Assembly: GCF_014224355.1 (NCBI RefSeq)
Contig: NZ_VNWP01000001.1
Coordinates: 248,001-312,000, forward strand
Direction of reading: 5' to 3'
DNA length: 64,000 nucleotides
From: Synechococcus sp. BSA11S
Lineage (GTDB): Bacteria > Cyanobacteriota > Cyanobacteriia > PCC-6307 > Cyanobiaceae
Part shown: positions 46,781 through 54,715 of the stretch, in pieces
How the letters are laid out: each line of letters begins with the position of its first letter
Numbering within the stretch: the stretch's first letter is position 1
Notes under the pieces: model-generated
What the model saw: only the letters and a program-made list of their open reading frames with translations
What the model was told of the DNA's origin: nothing
Databases searched by the model: none
Program-made: the position numbers and the translations under genes

Positions 46781-46943
46781 GGTGACTTGATAGCTTGAAC
46801 GAAATCATCCCCTGGATCAATGGGCCTGTGCGGGAGGGAGGAAGGGATCCACACCAATCGTCACTTCCCCTGCTCGCGGATCGAGGTTCCTTGAACAGAG
46901 GGTAAAAGCTGTGGCTGTGAAGTGATCCCAATTGGCTAGCCCA

Positions 46944-46972
46944 AACATAAAGAAGGCCCCCCGAAGGAGGCC
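46944..46972 (-). terminator. Terminator after cpcBA
   Basis: On the minus strand a stem GGCCTCC / GGGGGCC with TTCG loop is followed by TTCTTTAT. It lies about 40 bases after the cpcA stop. Confidence 0.75.
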
Positions 46973-47014
46973 AGCATCATTGAAAACTGGCGATCTCAGG
47001 TCGCCTTGCCTGCT

Positions 47015-47506
47015 TCAGACAAGCGCGTTGATGGCATAGTCGATGTAGTTGTTCGCCTCGGTTCCAGGCTCTCCACTCATGCCGTGGTTGGCCTTGATGT
47101 AGCTCAGGGCCTCCACGTACCAGGAGGGAGAAAGTTCAAAGGTACGGTTGATCTCATCGATGCCAGCGATAAGGTATTCGTCCATTGGACCGGTGCCACC
47201 AGCCACAAGACAGTAGGTGACCATGCGCAGGTAGTAACCGATATCACGGGCGCACTTGTCCTTCCCGCGTTGGTCGGCAGCGTACGTGGGCCCCTGCATC
47301 TGGGTGGTGTAGGGGAACTTGCTGTAGACGGCTTGCGCGGCGCCATTCACAAGGGTGTCTGCTTTGGCTGTCAATCCTTTAGCAGCCTCAAGAGCCGACT
47401 TGGCTCGAGTGAAGCGTCCGAAGGCGGCATTGATTTCGGTGTTGCTGAGAAAGCGGCCTTGGGAGTCGGCAGCTGCGACAGCCTCGGTCAGCGGAGTCTT
47501 CGACAT
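47015..47506 (-). CDS. cpcA: Phycocyanin alpha subunit
   Basis: A 163-residue antenna subunit. It starts [21 protein letters not shown], has the single bilin Cys at position 85 ([14 protein letters not shown]) and ends IDYAINALV. One bilin is expected, attached by CpcE/CpcF. The upstream cpcB is 45 bases away. No clear ribosome-binding site is seen before the ATG. The lack of a second Cys indicates C-phycocyanin or R-PC-type alpha with one chromophore. Confidence 0.97.
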   Translation of the reverse strand: MSKTPLTEAVAAADSQGRFLSNTEINAAFGRFTRAKSALEAAKGLTAKADTLVNGAAQAVYSKFPYTTQMQGPTYAADQRGKDKCARDIGYYLRMVTYCLVAGGTGPMDEYLIAGIDEINRTFELSPSWYVEALSYIKANHGMSGEPGTEANNYIDYAINALV

Positions 47507-47551
47507 GGGTGAAGGGGGGAGCGGAAGGATTGTCCTGAAAGGGAATGCTGA

Positions 47552-48070
47552 TCAGGCCACGGCGGCGGCGGCGCGATCAAAGTAGGTGCCGATTTCGGAG
47601 ATCAAATTGCTGCAATCGCCCGATGTGATGCCGCCGCGATCGTTGACGATGGCAATGGAGGCATCCTTCATTTTGCGTACACCTTCGGCGACAGAAGCGC
47701 CAGGAGTGCCAAGGGCAAGATAGGTTTCCCGCAGGCCGTTGAGGCAACGATCTTCGAGAATGGATGTGTCTCCGGTGAAAATGGAATACGTGATGTAGCG
47801 GAGGATGATCTCCATGTCACGTAGGCATGCGGCCATCCTGCGGCTTGTGTAAGCGTTGCCCCCGGGTGCGATCAGCGCCGGTTGCTGAGCGAACAGATCG
47901 CGGGCTGCATTGGCAACGATCATGGAAGCGTTGGAGGTGATCCGGTTGACGGCATCCATCCGCTTGTTGCTGTCTGCGACGACCGACGCCAAGGCATCGA
48001 TCTGGGCAGAGCTGAGGAATTCGCCGCGGGCATCAGCCTGAGCAACGACCTTGGTGAAGGCGTCGAACAT
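47552..48070 (-). CDS. cpcB: Phycocyanin beta subunit
   Basis: A 172-residue subunit starting [20 protein letters not shown]. Bilin Cys are at 82 ([14 protein letters not shown]) and 153 ([12 protein letters not shown]), the standard positions. The ATG at 48070 is preceded by AGGAG 12 bases upstream, a good ribosome-binding site. The longer in-frame reading upstream does not resemble the family. Cys153 is the target of CpcT; Cys82 is the target of an S-type lyase. First gene of the cpcBA operon. Confidence 0.97.
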   Translation of the reverse strand: MFDAFTKVVAQADARGEFLSSAQIDALASVVADSNKRMDAVNRITSNASMIVANAARDLFAQQPALIAPGGNAYTSRRMAACLRDMEIILRYITYSIFTGDTSILEDRCLNGLRETYLALGTPGASVAEGVRKMKDASIAIVNDRGGITSGDCSNLISEIGTYFDRAAAAVA

Positions 48071-48414
48071 GTAAATAAAGCTCCTGTTCTCGACGGGTGG
48101 GGGTCGGGAGTTGGGTATTCCAGAGCGAGAGCGCCCAAGGCGAACTCGCGAGCCAAGGGGTGGGTATCTGGTGCTCACCGGCAAAACCGGCTGCACCGAC
48201 CGATGACCAGAAAGCCCTCGACTGGACATGAGTATTTTTAACCCTTGGGCCGTCGACTTGCTCGATGATTCACAAACGGTCATCCCCTTGACGACGGTTC
48301 TGCCCCCCGGGGGGGGGCTCAGGCTCGCAGAGGCGGTCTCGGCTTTGGCGCAGCCCCGGCAGGGGACACTTGTGTACGGGCTGAACAGTCAGATTCAGGA
48401 GGGTAGCGGCCATG
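48071..48414 (-). promoter_or_regulatory. cpcBA upstream region
   Basis: About 345 bases without a gene. A C6G9 tract (48303-48317) can fold as a GC-only hairpin; on the cpcBA strand it reads C9 then G6. No clear -10/-35 pair is certain. The 3' side borders the terminator of cpcD. Confidence 0.4.
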
Positions 48415-48440
48415 AAAAAAGCCCCCACGTTGAGGGGGCT
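48415..48440 (-). terminator. Terminator after cpcD
   Basis: On the minus strand AGCCCCC pairs with GGGGGCT around TCAACGT, followed by six T residues. It ends the cpcC-cpcD unit about 27 bases after the cpcD stop. Confidence 0.9.
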
Positions 48441-48466
48441 GCAGCTGGATCAGGTCTGCCTTGCGC

Positions 48467-48688
48467 TCAGGAGTCTGAGTTGTCGCCGGAGCCGCTCACA
48501 TTCACGCCGGTGATGGTTCCACCCAGGCGATGAACGAGCCGCATGGTTTCGTTCATGCGGGTGTAGGGAACCTGCATGGTGCAATCGGAGCTGCGCACAT
48601 AGGCGTTGTTGGCCAGTCCGGTGACTTGAATCGTGACTTGGCGGTTGCTGCTGAAGCTGCTGCCGCGGGTGCCTGCAGAGACCTTCAT
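48467..48688 (-). CDS. cpcD: Rod-capping linker CpcD
   Basis: A 73-residue linker that caps the outer end of phycocyanin rods. It reads VTIQVTGLANNAYVRSSDCTMQVPYTRMNETMRLVHRLGGTITGV, the CpcD pattern, with MKVSAGTRGSSFSSN at the start. The in-frame upstream part is a shadow of cpcC and was excluded. It lies 40 bases after cpcC and before a strong terminator. Confidence 0.92.
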   Translation of the reverse strand: MKVSAGTRGSSFSSNRQVTIQVTGLANNAYVRSSDCTMQVPYTRMNETMRLVHRLGGTITGVNVSGSGDNSDS

Positions 48689-48728
48689 GACGGGGGAGGA
48701 ACGATGGGGGTGTGGGGTTGAGGAGGAG

Positions 48729-49574
48729 TCAGTTGACGGGGCTGACGCTGGCGATGCGGCCGCCTTCACGCTGGATCTGGCGCTGATAGTCGAGCAGCTT
48801 GGCAAAGGGGATGAATCTCACCCGGTTGCTGCGCTTGTGCAGGCGGTAGTTGTTGAATCCCGAGATTTCGACCCGGTAGGTCCGGCCCTGCTCACCGGCG
48901 CCCACCCCCATGCGCGTCACACCGTCGGACTCGACCGAGCGGAAGGCGGAGCCCTTGGCGTTGGGGCTCACCACGGGGATCGGAGCCTCTTTGTGAACCG
49001 AGGGGTTGAGGCGTGACAGGTTCTTGGCGATGTCGCCCTTGATCGACGCCGCGGCGCCACGGGTCAGCTGCAGCAGGTAGGAGAACTGGAGACCCTGCTG
49101 GCCGACGGAGTAGTTCCAGCCGTGCATGTAGGGCACCTGCTCTTCGCCGAAGCGATCCTGATACTCGGGGCTGTCGATGTAGGAATCAATCTCGGCGTCA
49201 AATCCTGCGTTCTGCAGGATCGTGAAGTGGTGCAGCATCTCGGCCTTGTTCTGGGGTGCCCGGCCGAGCAGATGCTTGTGGTTCAGTTCGATGAATCGGT
49301 AGGGATTGCTGTTCTCGAAGAAACGCTGCCTGTAGAGATTGCTCTTGGCAACCTGGCGCACGAACTCACGCACGCTGAGGTAGCCACGGCGAAACAGCGA
49401 CTCGGGACCCTCGAGCCGCTCGCTCTTCATCACATATTGGTAGCCGAGCACCTGTTGGTAGACCGAGCGGATCAGGCCAGCGGTGTCGGCTTCGGTGGCG
49501 TTCGACCAGTTGTCCTTGTCGCGGGCGTTCTCGAAGCGATCGATGCCCAGGTAGGCAGCACAGACGAGTGTCAT
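48729..49574 (-). CDS. cpcC: Phycocyanin-associated rod linker CpcC
   Basis: A 281-residue rod linker between phycocyanin hexamers. PBS_linker domain (about 20-165): IRSVYQQVLGYQYVMKSERLEGPESLF, RFIELNHKHLLGRAPQNKAEMLHH and YIDSPEYQDRFGEEQVPYMHGWN. The C-terminal CpcD domain is GRTYRVEISGFNNYRLHKRSNRVRFIPFAKLLDYQRQIQREGGRIASVSPVN. It is close in layout to the linker at 41810. Its upstream region up to 49795 is shared with the divergent 134-residue gene. Confidence 0.93.
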   Translation of the reverse strand: MTLVCAAYLGIDRFENARDKDNWSNATEADTAGLIRSVYQQVLGYQYVMKSERLEGPESLFRRGYLSVREFVRQVAKSNLYRQRFFENSNPYRFIELNHKHLLGRAPQNKAEMLHHFTILQNAGFDAEIDSYIDSPEYQDRFGEEQVPYMHGWNYSVGQQGLQFSYLLQLTRGAAASIKGDIAKNLSRLNPSVHKEAPIPVVSPNAKGSAFRSVESDGVTRMGVGAGEQGRTYRVEISGFNNYRLHKRSNRVRFIPFAKLLDYQRQIQREGGRIASVSPVN

Positions 49575-49795
49575 GGGCGTGCAGGCCGGGAAGTGAAGGG
49601 AGATGTGAGGGAGTCGGGGGTCATCGAGGGAGGCTGAACACAGGCCACAGCGTCCCCGACGATGCTGTCTGCAAGCCGGATCCTATGGGGGCTCTTCCGC
49701 TCTCACCAAGGGTTTTCGGAATCGTTACAAACTCGGCCCCTGGCGCCTGGAGAAGATACCGATAGCATCCGGCCATCGCGGTCCTTGCCTGACCC

Positions 49796-50200
49796 ATGAC
49801 ATCGGCACCTGATTCCGAAGCCTGGCCGCTTCGCTTCGGCGTCCAGCTCAAGGCCCTTGGTGAGCTCAGCGAAACCCTCACCCTGCGCCTCCTGGAGTTG
49901 GAGGAACGTCTGGGGCGGTTGGAGGAGCACCAGGCCCACCTGCTGGCTGGGCGTGACCAGGAGGGTGTTGATTCGGCCGCTGTCATGGATCTGCTTGAGC
50001 AGACCGATGATCGACTCAGCCGACTGGAAGCTCTGCTGGAGCAGTCTCGCCAGGGCCCAGCGGCTTCAGCCCAGCCCGGCGACCCGGTCAGGCCCCTGCG
50101 GGTCTTGGGCGATGCGGCCCCCTCCCCAGGTGAGTTCGTATCGGAGTCCGTTTTCCCCGAGGAGGGCGAGCAGCCCTTCATGGATGAACTGATCGCCTGA
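49796..50200 (+). CDS. Conserved hypothetical coiled-coil protein
   Basis: A 134-residue soluble protein. Residues 10-85 are helical with heptads (LGELSETLTLRLLELEERLGRLEEHQAHLL, VMDLLEQTDDRLSRLEALLEQS), and the C-terminal part is acidic and Pro-rich. It lies between cpcC (divergent) and cpcG (convergent, ending 48 bases on). A similar gene at this place occurs in other Synechococcus. No known role. Confidence 0.65.
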   Translation: MTSAPDSEAWPLRFGVQLKALGELSETLTLRLLELEERLGRLEEHQAHLLAGRDQEGVDSAAVMDLLEQTDDRLSRLEALLEQSRQGPAASAQPGDPVRPLRVLGDAAPSPGEFVSESVFPEEGEQPFMDELIA

Positions 50201-50248
50201 TTCAGGCCGCCACGGCTGCCCATGAAGGCTTCGGCTGGCCCGGCTCCC

Positions 50249-51017
50249 TCAGCCCGCAGAGCCTGTGCTGAGCATGGCAGCTGCGGTGGTGATCAGAATC
50301 CGCAGGAGCTCGAGTCCACCGATGGCTGCAAGCCCCAGCCAGATCGCCTTGGCCTGCTTCGGCGGTTGTCCCATCGACCCAAGCGGCCGAGCGCAGACCA
50401 CGCTCCAGCTGGTTGCCTCCGCTGAACGGGCCGGCTGGAGCCAGGGAGCCGCTGATGTCGCGCCAGTAGGAGGAATAGAGGGGAGCCTGCTGGTTGAAGG
50501 GCATCTCCCCAGGGCTGCGTCCGGGTAGGACGCGGGAGCGCTGGTAGGGAACCTCGTCTTCGCCGAAGGTGTCGATGTATTCAGCGGAGTCGAGCAGGGC
50601 ATCGACAAAACTCGGGAATCCTTCGGCGGCGATCAGAATCGAGAAAGCAATCCGTTCGCGACTGCCATGCACCGGCCTGCCAAGTATACGGCCTACCACC
50701 TGCTCCACAACATCATAGTTGCTGTTACAGCGATAGAAATCCCTGCGAAACTTGTCTGAAAGCAGCAGGCCCCGGATGAATTGCTTGGTGCTGATCTGAC
50801 CTCGACGCAGCTGCGATTCCAGCCTGGGCTCCCGATCGACTTTGAAGGCATGGAAGTAAATCTGGCGGTAGGCCCTTTCAATCAGCTCATCCATGGCCTG
50901 GGGGCTGCGCCTCACCCCTTCAGGTGTGCGGCGTGGCTCTTCTTCGTCGCCGACGGCCAGGCTGGCGACGCGTGCATTCAGGGTGACGGGTTTGAGATCA
51001 AGCAGGGGCAGGGCCAT
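50249..51017 (-). CDS. cpcG: Rod-core linker CpcG with an apparent +1 frameshift
   Basis: A second rod-core linker. The first ~210 residues are normal (MALPLLDLKPVTLNARVASLA, ERAYRQIYFHAFKVDREPRLESQL, RCNSNYDVVEQVVGRILGRPVHGSRERIAFSIL, VPYQRSRVLPGRSPGEMPFNQQAPLYSSYWRD). Past QLERGLRSAAW the frame becomes unlike the family and runs to 50202. Removing one G in the GGG at about 50378-50380 restores SMGQPPKQAKAIWLGLAAIGG and a tail ending AAAMLSTGSAG, which matches the paralogue at 46004. The region 50249-51017 is 769 bases, one over a multiple of three. It is either a sequencing error or a real mutation. Confidence 0.8.
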
Positions 51018-51168
51018 GGGGTCGTGGGTGAGGTGGCGACGAACCTAAGCATCCCTGGTGAGCACAAACCCCTAGAGACAAAAGACCTTACAGAGCCTCA
51101 CTGTTTGGGTTTAATTGATTGAGGCAGCTTCATTTCCTTTTGTTGAGCGGGCCTGGAGCCGGGTCCGA

Positions 51169-51774
51169 TCAGCTCGCCCATCGCTCCAGCCAGGCGCCTG
51201 GAATTTCAGCACTGAAGTCGTCGGTACGCTGAAACTCGAACGGCCCCGCCAGAGATCCCCAGAGCTGGTCGTGGGTGGCCGGGTCGTGGCCCCGGTCGAT
51301 CGTGCGCATTGACTGCCCGTCGAGCTCGAAACTGCTCACCAGGTAGGCCGTGGCCCCCTTGCGCTCCACCAGGCAGCGGCAGCCGGGTTCCACTTCCCCG
51401 ACGAAGCCTTCTCCCTGCTCGCGCACCACATAGGTGCACCCTTCCAGCAGACGCAGATCCTCGGGTTGGATCTGGGCCATCCGCTCTGGATCCTCCACAG
51501 CTCCCCAGAACCGCCGCTCGTCGTGGATGGCGTGGTTCTGAATGCGCAGGCTGCCATCCTCGGCACACGCGGCCCGGAGCACCCGGATCCTGTACGGCTG
51601 GCCGGGAGCAAAGGCGTACGACTGCTCCAGCAGCAGGGATCCTGGATCCAGCTGCTGCAGCGGCCGGAAGCGCACCAGGATGTGGGCGTAAATGGGGGGA
51701 TTCTCGAAAGCCTGGTCCTGGTTGCTGAACCCGGCGCTCAGCATCCGGACCAGGCGGGGCAGGGAGCTGGTCAT
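51169..51774 (-). CDS. cpcT: Phycocyanobilin lyase CpcT (T-type)
   Basis: A 201-residue T-type lyase that attaches phycocyanobilin to CpcB Cys153. Motifs: LVRFRPLQQLDPGSLLLEQSYAFAPGQPYRIRVLRA, VVREQGEGFVGEVEPGCRCLVERKGATAYLVSSFELDG, DRGHDPATHDQLWGSLAGPFEF. It is the closest lyase to cpcBA in place. It is more distant from cpeT at 37949. It lies 150 bases upstream of the second cpcG. Confidence 0.9.
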   Translation of the reverse strand: MTSSLPRLVRMLSAGFSNQDQAFENPPIYAHILVRFRPLQQLDPGSLLLEQSYAFAPGQPYRIRVLRAACAEDGSLRIQNHAIHDERRFWGAVEDPERMAQIQPEDLRLLEGCTYVVREQGEGFVGEVEPGCRCLVERKGATAYLVSSFELDGQSMRTIDRGHDPATHDQLWGSLAGPFEFQRTDDFSAEIPGAWLERWAS

Positions 51775-51803
51775 GGGCCAAATCCTATGGGGCGGTCCAG
51801 CCT

Positions 51804-52040
51804 TCAGCGCTGGAGCAGGCGCAGGCGGAATTCCGCCACCTGGCGCACCAGTTCCGGTTGGCTCAGGGCGAAGGGGTGGTCGCTCAAGGCGCTGATCACA
51901 CCCTCGAGAGCCGCTTCCCGGGCGGTTGGATCCTCTGGGTCGAGGGTTCCGATCCGCGCCCAGGCCTCATCGAAGGCCATGCCGTAGCTGTCTGCATTGC
52001 TGAACTGCTGGTTCGCCGGGCGATCGGGAGGAGTTCTCAT
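51804..52040 (-). CDS. Small conserved hypothetical protein
   Basis: A 78-residue protein (MRTPPDRPANQQFSNADSYGMAFDEAWARIGTLDPED, then LSDHPFALSQPELVRQVAEFRLRLLQR). Helical C-terminus. The ATG at 52040 is preferred because the longer frame overlaps the tRNA-Phe. It lies 29 bases upstream of cpcT on the same strand, so it is probably part of that transcript. No known domain. Confidence 0.6.
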   Translation of the reverse strand: MRTPPDRPANQQFSNADSYGMAFDEAWARIGTLDPEDPTAREAALEGVISALSDHPFALSQPELVRQVAEFRLRLLQR

Positions 52041-52107
52041 CACGTCTTCAGACGGGCCGCTCGGGGTGGTATCCCCGGGGATGGTCTTGAGCCCTGCAAC
52101 AGGAGCT

Positions 52108-52884
52108 TCAGAAAAAGATGCCAGGACCCAGATTTGAACTGGGGACACGGCGATTTTCAGTCGCCTGCTCTACCAACTGAGCTATCCCGGCTGGCCGCTT
52201 GGCAGCACCGCTGGATCTTAGATCACTGCCTGGAGCGGGGGTCCGGGCCAGGCAGAGCAGCCCCATCACCGGGTAACCGGCCTCCTCCAGGGCGGCGGCA
52301 GCCGTCTTGGCCGTGGCTCCTGTGGTGAGGATGTCGTCCACCAGCAGCAGTCCCTGGCGTGATCGCCGGCTGGGGGAGAGTCCGGAGGGAATCACCCGGA
52401 AGGCACCTTCCTGGTTCAGAGCCCGCAGTCGGCGGTTGAGGTGGTGCTGACCAAGAGTGGCTCGGCTGCGCTCCAGGGGAGCCAGGCGAGGCAGGCTCAG
52501 TCCCTGGCAGATCAGCTGGGGCAGCGGGTTGGCCCGTTGTTTCCAGCTGGGGATCGCCACGATGCTCAACTCCCGCAGCTGTGCAGGAAGGGTCCTCGCC
52601 AGGGCCCTGGCCAGGCAGGGGATCGCCTGGTCGCTGGGGTTGCGCCGCTGACGCAGCAGCAGGTTGCGCAAGGGTCCCTGATAAAGCCCAAGGGCCCACC
52701 AGGGCAGTGGCTCGGATCCGCACAAGCCAGTGTTGGCCTCGAGATCCAGCTCAAGCCGGCAGGCCTGGCATGGCTCCTGCCGGTCGCTCGCAGGCCTGGA
52801 CCCTGGCTCGTTCAGGCGGCCGCAGAGTGGGCATGTGGCCTGGGTGATCAGCTCAAGACATCCCCTCAACAGGGCCTGGACCAT
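52108..52884 (-). CDS. comF: ComF-family phosphoribosyltransferase-like protein
   Basis: A 258-residue protein of the ComF/GntX group. N-terminal zinc ribbon-like Cys (CPLCGRLNEPG, EPCQACRLEL, GLCGSEPL), then GLYQGPLRNLLLRQRRNPSD and the phosphoribosyltransferase motif GLLLVDDILTTGATAKTAAAALEEAG. ComF proteins are needed for DNA uptake in several bacteria. The ATG at 52884 is preceded by coding-like bases only in another frame. The normal family end would be near residue 232. Here the frame has no stop there and runs through the tRNA-Phe gene, so the last ~25 residues are translated tRNA sequence. Confidence 0.85.
   Translation of the reverse strand: MVQALLRGCLELITQATCPLCGRLNEPGSRPASDRQEPCQACRLELDLEANTGLCGSEPLPWWALGLYQGPLRNLLLRQRRNPSDQAIPCLARALARTLPAQLRELSIVAIPSWKQRANPLPQLICQGLSLPRLAPLERSRATLGQHHLNRRLRALNQEGAFRVIPSGLSPSRRSRQGLLLVDDILTTGATAKTAAAALEEAGYPVMGLLCLARTPAPGSDLRSSGAAKRPAGIAQLVEQATENRRVPSSNLGPGIFF
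52119..52191 (-). tRNA. tRNA-Phe (GAA)
   Basis: A 73-base cloverleaf on the minus strand: acceptor GCCGGGA with TCCTGGC (one G-T pair), D arm GCTCAGTTGGTAGAGC, anticodon loop CTGAAAATC with GAA, T arm GTTCAAATC. Discriminator A. The CCA end is not encoded. It lies at the right edge of the phycobilisome region. Confidence 0.97.
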
Positions 52885-52972
52885 GGAGACCTCCCCCTGG
52901 CACAACGGCCAGCAACGTTGCTGAGAAGTGTTCCCAGCTGCCAAGGAGCCGGCTCTGATCCCCGGAATCGGC

Positions 52973-53242
52973 TCAGGACTCGGGCAGGGCCTTGAGCATC
53001 GCCACCAGGGTGCGGTGGGCGTCCTCGCTGTCGGTGAGCAGGTGGTCAAAGGGCACCGACAGGTTCCCGCCATCCACCTCCAGCTCCATCGCCTCGGGGT
53101 TGACGCGCAGCATCCTGGCGGCGGTGGCCTGCTGGGCCCCGCCGTAGTGGCGGGCGTAGGCCAGAACCGCTTCGCCGTGGTCCTTGTTCATGTGCCGGCA
53201 GATCCGGTCGCTGACGGCTTCGGTGAGGGGATCGCTGGCCAT
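52973..53242 (-). CDS. DUF2470-domain protein
   Basis: An 89-residue protein that is just a DUF2470 domain (ISDRICRHMNKDHGEAVLAYARHYGG; AARMLRVNPEAMELEV; VPFDHLLTDSEDAHRTLVAMLKAL). The HMNKDH segment is its hallmark, as in the C-terminal part of HugZ-like heme proteins. It may bind heme or a related tetrapyrrole. It lies 88 bases upstream of comF on the same strand. Confidence 0.8.
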   Translation of the reverse strand: MASDPLTEAVSDRICRHMNKDHGEAVLAYARHYGGAQQATAARMLRVNPEAMELEVDGGNLSVPFDHLLTDSEDAHRTLVAMLKALPES

Positions 53243-53286
53243 GGCGGCTAAGCAGAGGGAGAGGCTGATTGTGGCGGAGAAGCGGC

Positions 53287-53406
53287 TCAGGCCAGCGTGA
53301 ACCGCTGCCAGAGCAGCAGGCCCAGCCGGATGGCACTGAAGCCGACATAGCCGGCCAGGATCACGAACAGGGCCATGGAGATGACGGTGCGCAGGCGTTC
53401 GTTCAT
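53287..53406 (-). CDS. Small single-helix membrane protein
   Basis: A 39-residue protein: MNERLRTVISMALFVILAGYV, then GFSAIRLGLLLWQRFTLA. One transmembrane helix with charged ends. Its ATG overlaps the stop of the FGGY kinase gene by 4 bases (ATGA), which supports translation. Small helix proteins like this often attach to membrane complexes, but the partner is unknown. Confidence 0.6.
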   Translation of the reverse strand: MNERLRTVISMALFVILAGYVGFSAIRLGLLLWQRFTLA

Positions 53407-54710
53407 GGTCTGGCGGGTGAGGGAGGGGCGGACCCGTCCATCTTCGGCGGTGGGCTCGTTGTCATCAGGGCGCCGAGGGCCAGCCGTGCCATGCCCAGGG
53501 CCGGCGCCAGGCCCGGTCGGTTCAGCACCGGCAGGCCGATCGCCTGCTGGCGTAACTGCCGCCACTGGGGATTGCGGGCGCCACCTCCCAGGCTGATCAC
53601 CCGCTGAAGCGCTGGCGCTCCCGACGCACCCAGCCGCTTCCACCCCCGGGCTTCGATGCGGGCCAGCCCTTCCAGCAGCCCTTGCAGGAAGAGCACGTCG
53701 CTCACCGGCCTGGGCTCAAGGATCGGCAGCAGGTCCGGATCGTCGTGGGGGAAACGCTCTCCCCTGCCGGGCAACGGAAGGTAATTCAGGCCGCTTGGTC
53801 TGCTGGGGTCGATCTGACGACTGAGCCGCTCCAGTTCGGCATCGCTGAAGAAGCGGCGCAGCACCCCACCGCCGGCATTGGAGGCACCGCCTACCAGCCA
53901 ACGCCCCCCCAGCCGATGACAGCTCAGGCCCGGGGTTTCGATTGGTGCCTCCACGAATTGTTTGAGCACCAGGGTGGTGCCCAGTACCGTGATGCCTTCG
54001 CCGGCAGCGGGATCGGCTGCCAGTACGGCGGCGTTGGCATCGGTGCTGCCGGCCACCACCAGGCAGGAGCTGGGCAGCCTCAGTTCAGAGGCCACGGCGG
54101 GAGCCAGTGAACCCAGCACCTGGCCGCTGGGCACGACCTGCGGCAACGCCGCTGCCCAGGGCTGCCGGGGGAGTTTTCCCGTCCAGCTTTGCCGCCTGAG
54201 ATCCCAGCCCAGCCGAAGGTTGTTGCCTTCTTCGCCCCAGCGCCAGTCCCCCAGCAACCAGCCCATCAGCCAGTCGGCCTGGTGGCGCAGAAGCAGGCCT
54301 GGGCCAGGCGTGGCCCCAGTGAGGGAAGCGAGCAAATGCAGGGCCCGGGCCAGGCTGCCGCTCACACTGGCGGCGGGGCAGCCGGGAGGCACCAGCTCTG
54401 CCAACGTCTCTGCCTGCTCGGGACAGGCATGGCCGTAGGCCAGGGCAGGGCCCAGGGGGGCACCGTCGGAGCGGCAGGCCAGCAGGGTTCCGGAGGTGCC
54501 GTCGAGGCTGATGGCGCCCAACCGCTTTCTCAGGCTGGCCGGCAACTGCTGAAGGAGGCCGGCAAGGCCCTGCCGCCAGCCAAGCGGGTCTTCGAAGCTG
54601 CTGGGATAGGCCGTGGCCCGCTCATCGAGCAGCTGCCCCTGGGGATCGATGAGCACGAGGCGGATGCCGCTGCTGCCCAGATCGACCCCTGCCGCCAGCG
54701 CGCTGGCCAC
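53403..54710 (-). CDS. FGGY-family carbohydrate kinase
   Basis: A 435-residue sugar kinase: AAGVDLGSSGIRLVLIDPQGQLLDE (phosphate 1 loop), AISLDGTSGTLLACRSDGAPLGPALAYGHA (Thr and substrate region), VVAGSTDANAAVLAADPAAGEGITVLGTTLVLKQF, and the second ATP segment RVISLGGGARNPQWRQLRQQAIGLPV. The cyanobacterial members include D-ribulose/xylulose kinases, so a pentulose is likely, but the substrate cannot be read. It is shorter than E. coli xylulokinase. It lies 5 bases downstream of metK. Confidence 0.85.
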   Translation of the reverse strand: MASALAAGVDLGSSGIRLVLIDPQGQLLDERATAYPSSFEDPLGWRQGLAGLLQQLPASLRKRLGAISLDGTSGTLLACRSDGAPLGPALAYGHACPEQAETLAELVPPGCPAASVSGSLARALHLLASLTGATPGPGLLLRHQADWLMGWLLGDWRWGEEGNNLRLGWDLRRQSWTGKLPRQPWAAALPQVVPSGQVLGSLAPAVASELRLPSSCLVVAGSTDANAAVLAADPAAGEGITVLGTTLVLKQFVEAPIETPGLSCHRLGGRWLVGGASNAGGGVLRRFFSDAELERLSRQIDPSRPSGLNYLPLPGRGERFPHDDPDLLPILEPRPVSDVLFLQGLLEGLARIEARGWKRLGASGAPALQRVISLGGGARNPQWRQLRQQAIGLPVLNRPGLAPALGMARLALGALMTTSPPPKMDGSAPPSPARP

Positions 54711-54715
54711 GGGGG

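Noticed and set aside
50202-50248. C-terminal extension of the second CpcG to 50202
   Set aside because: The sequence after the apparent frameshift (WVDGTTAEAGQG and beyond) is unlike any linker; the other frame gives the family-like end.
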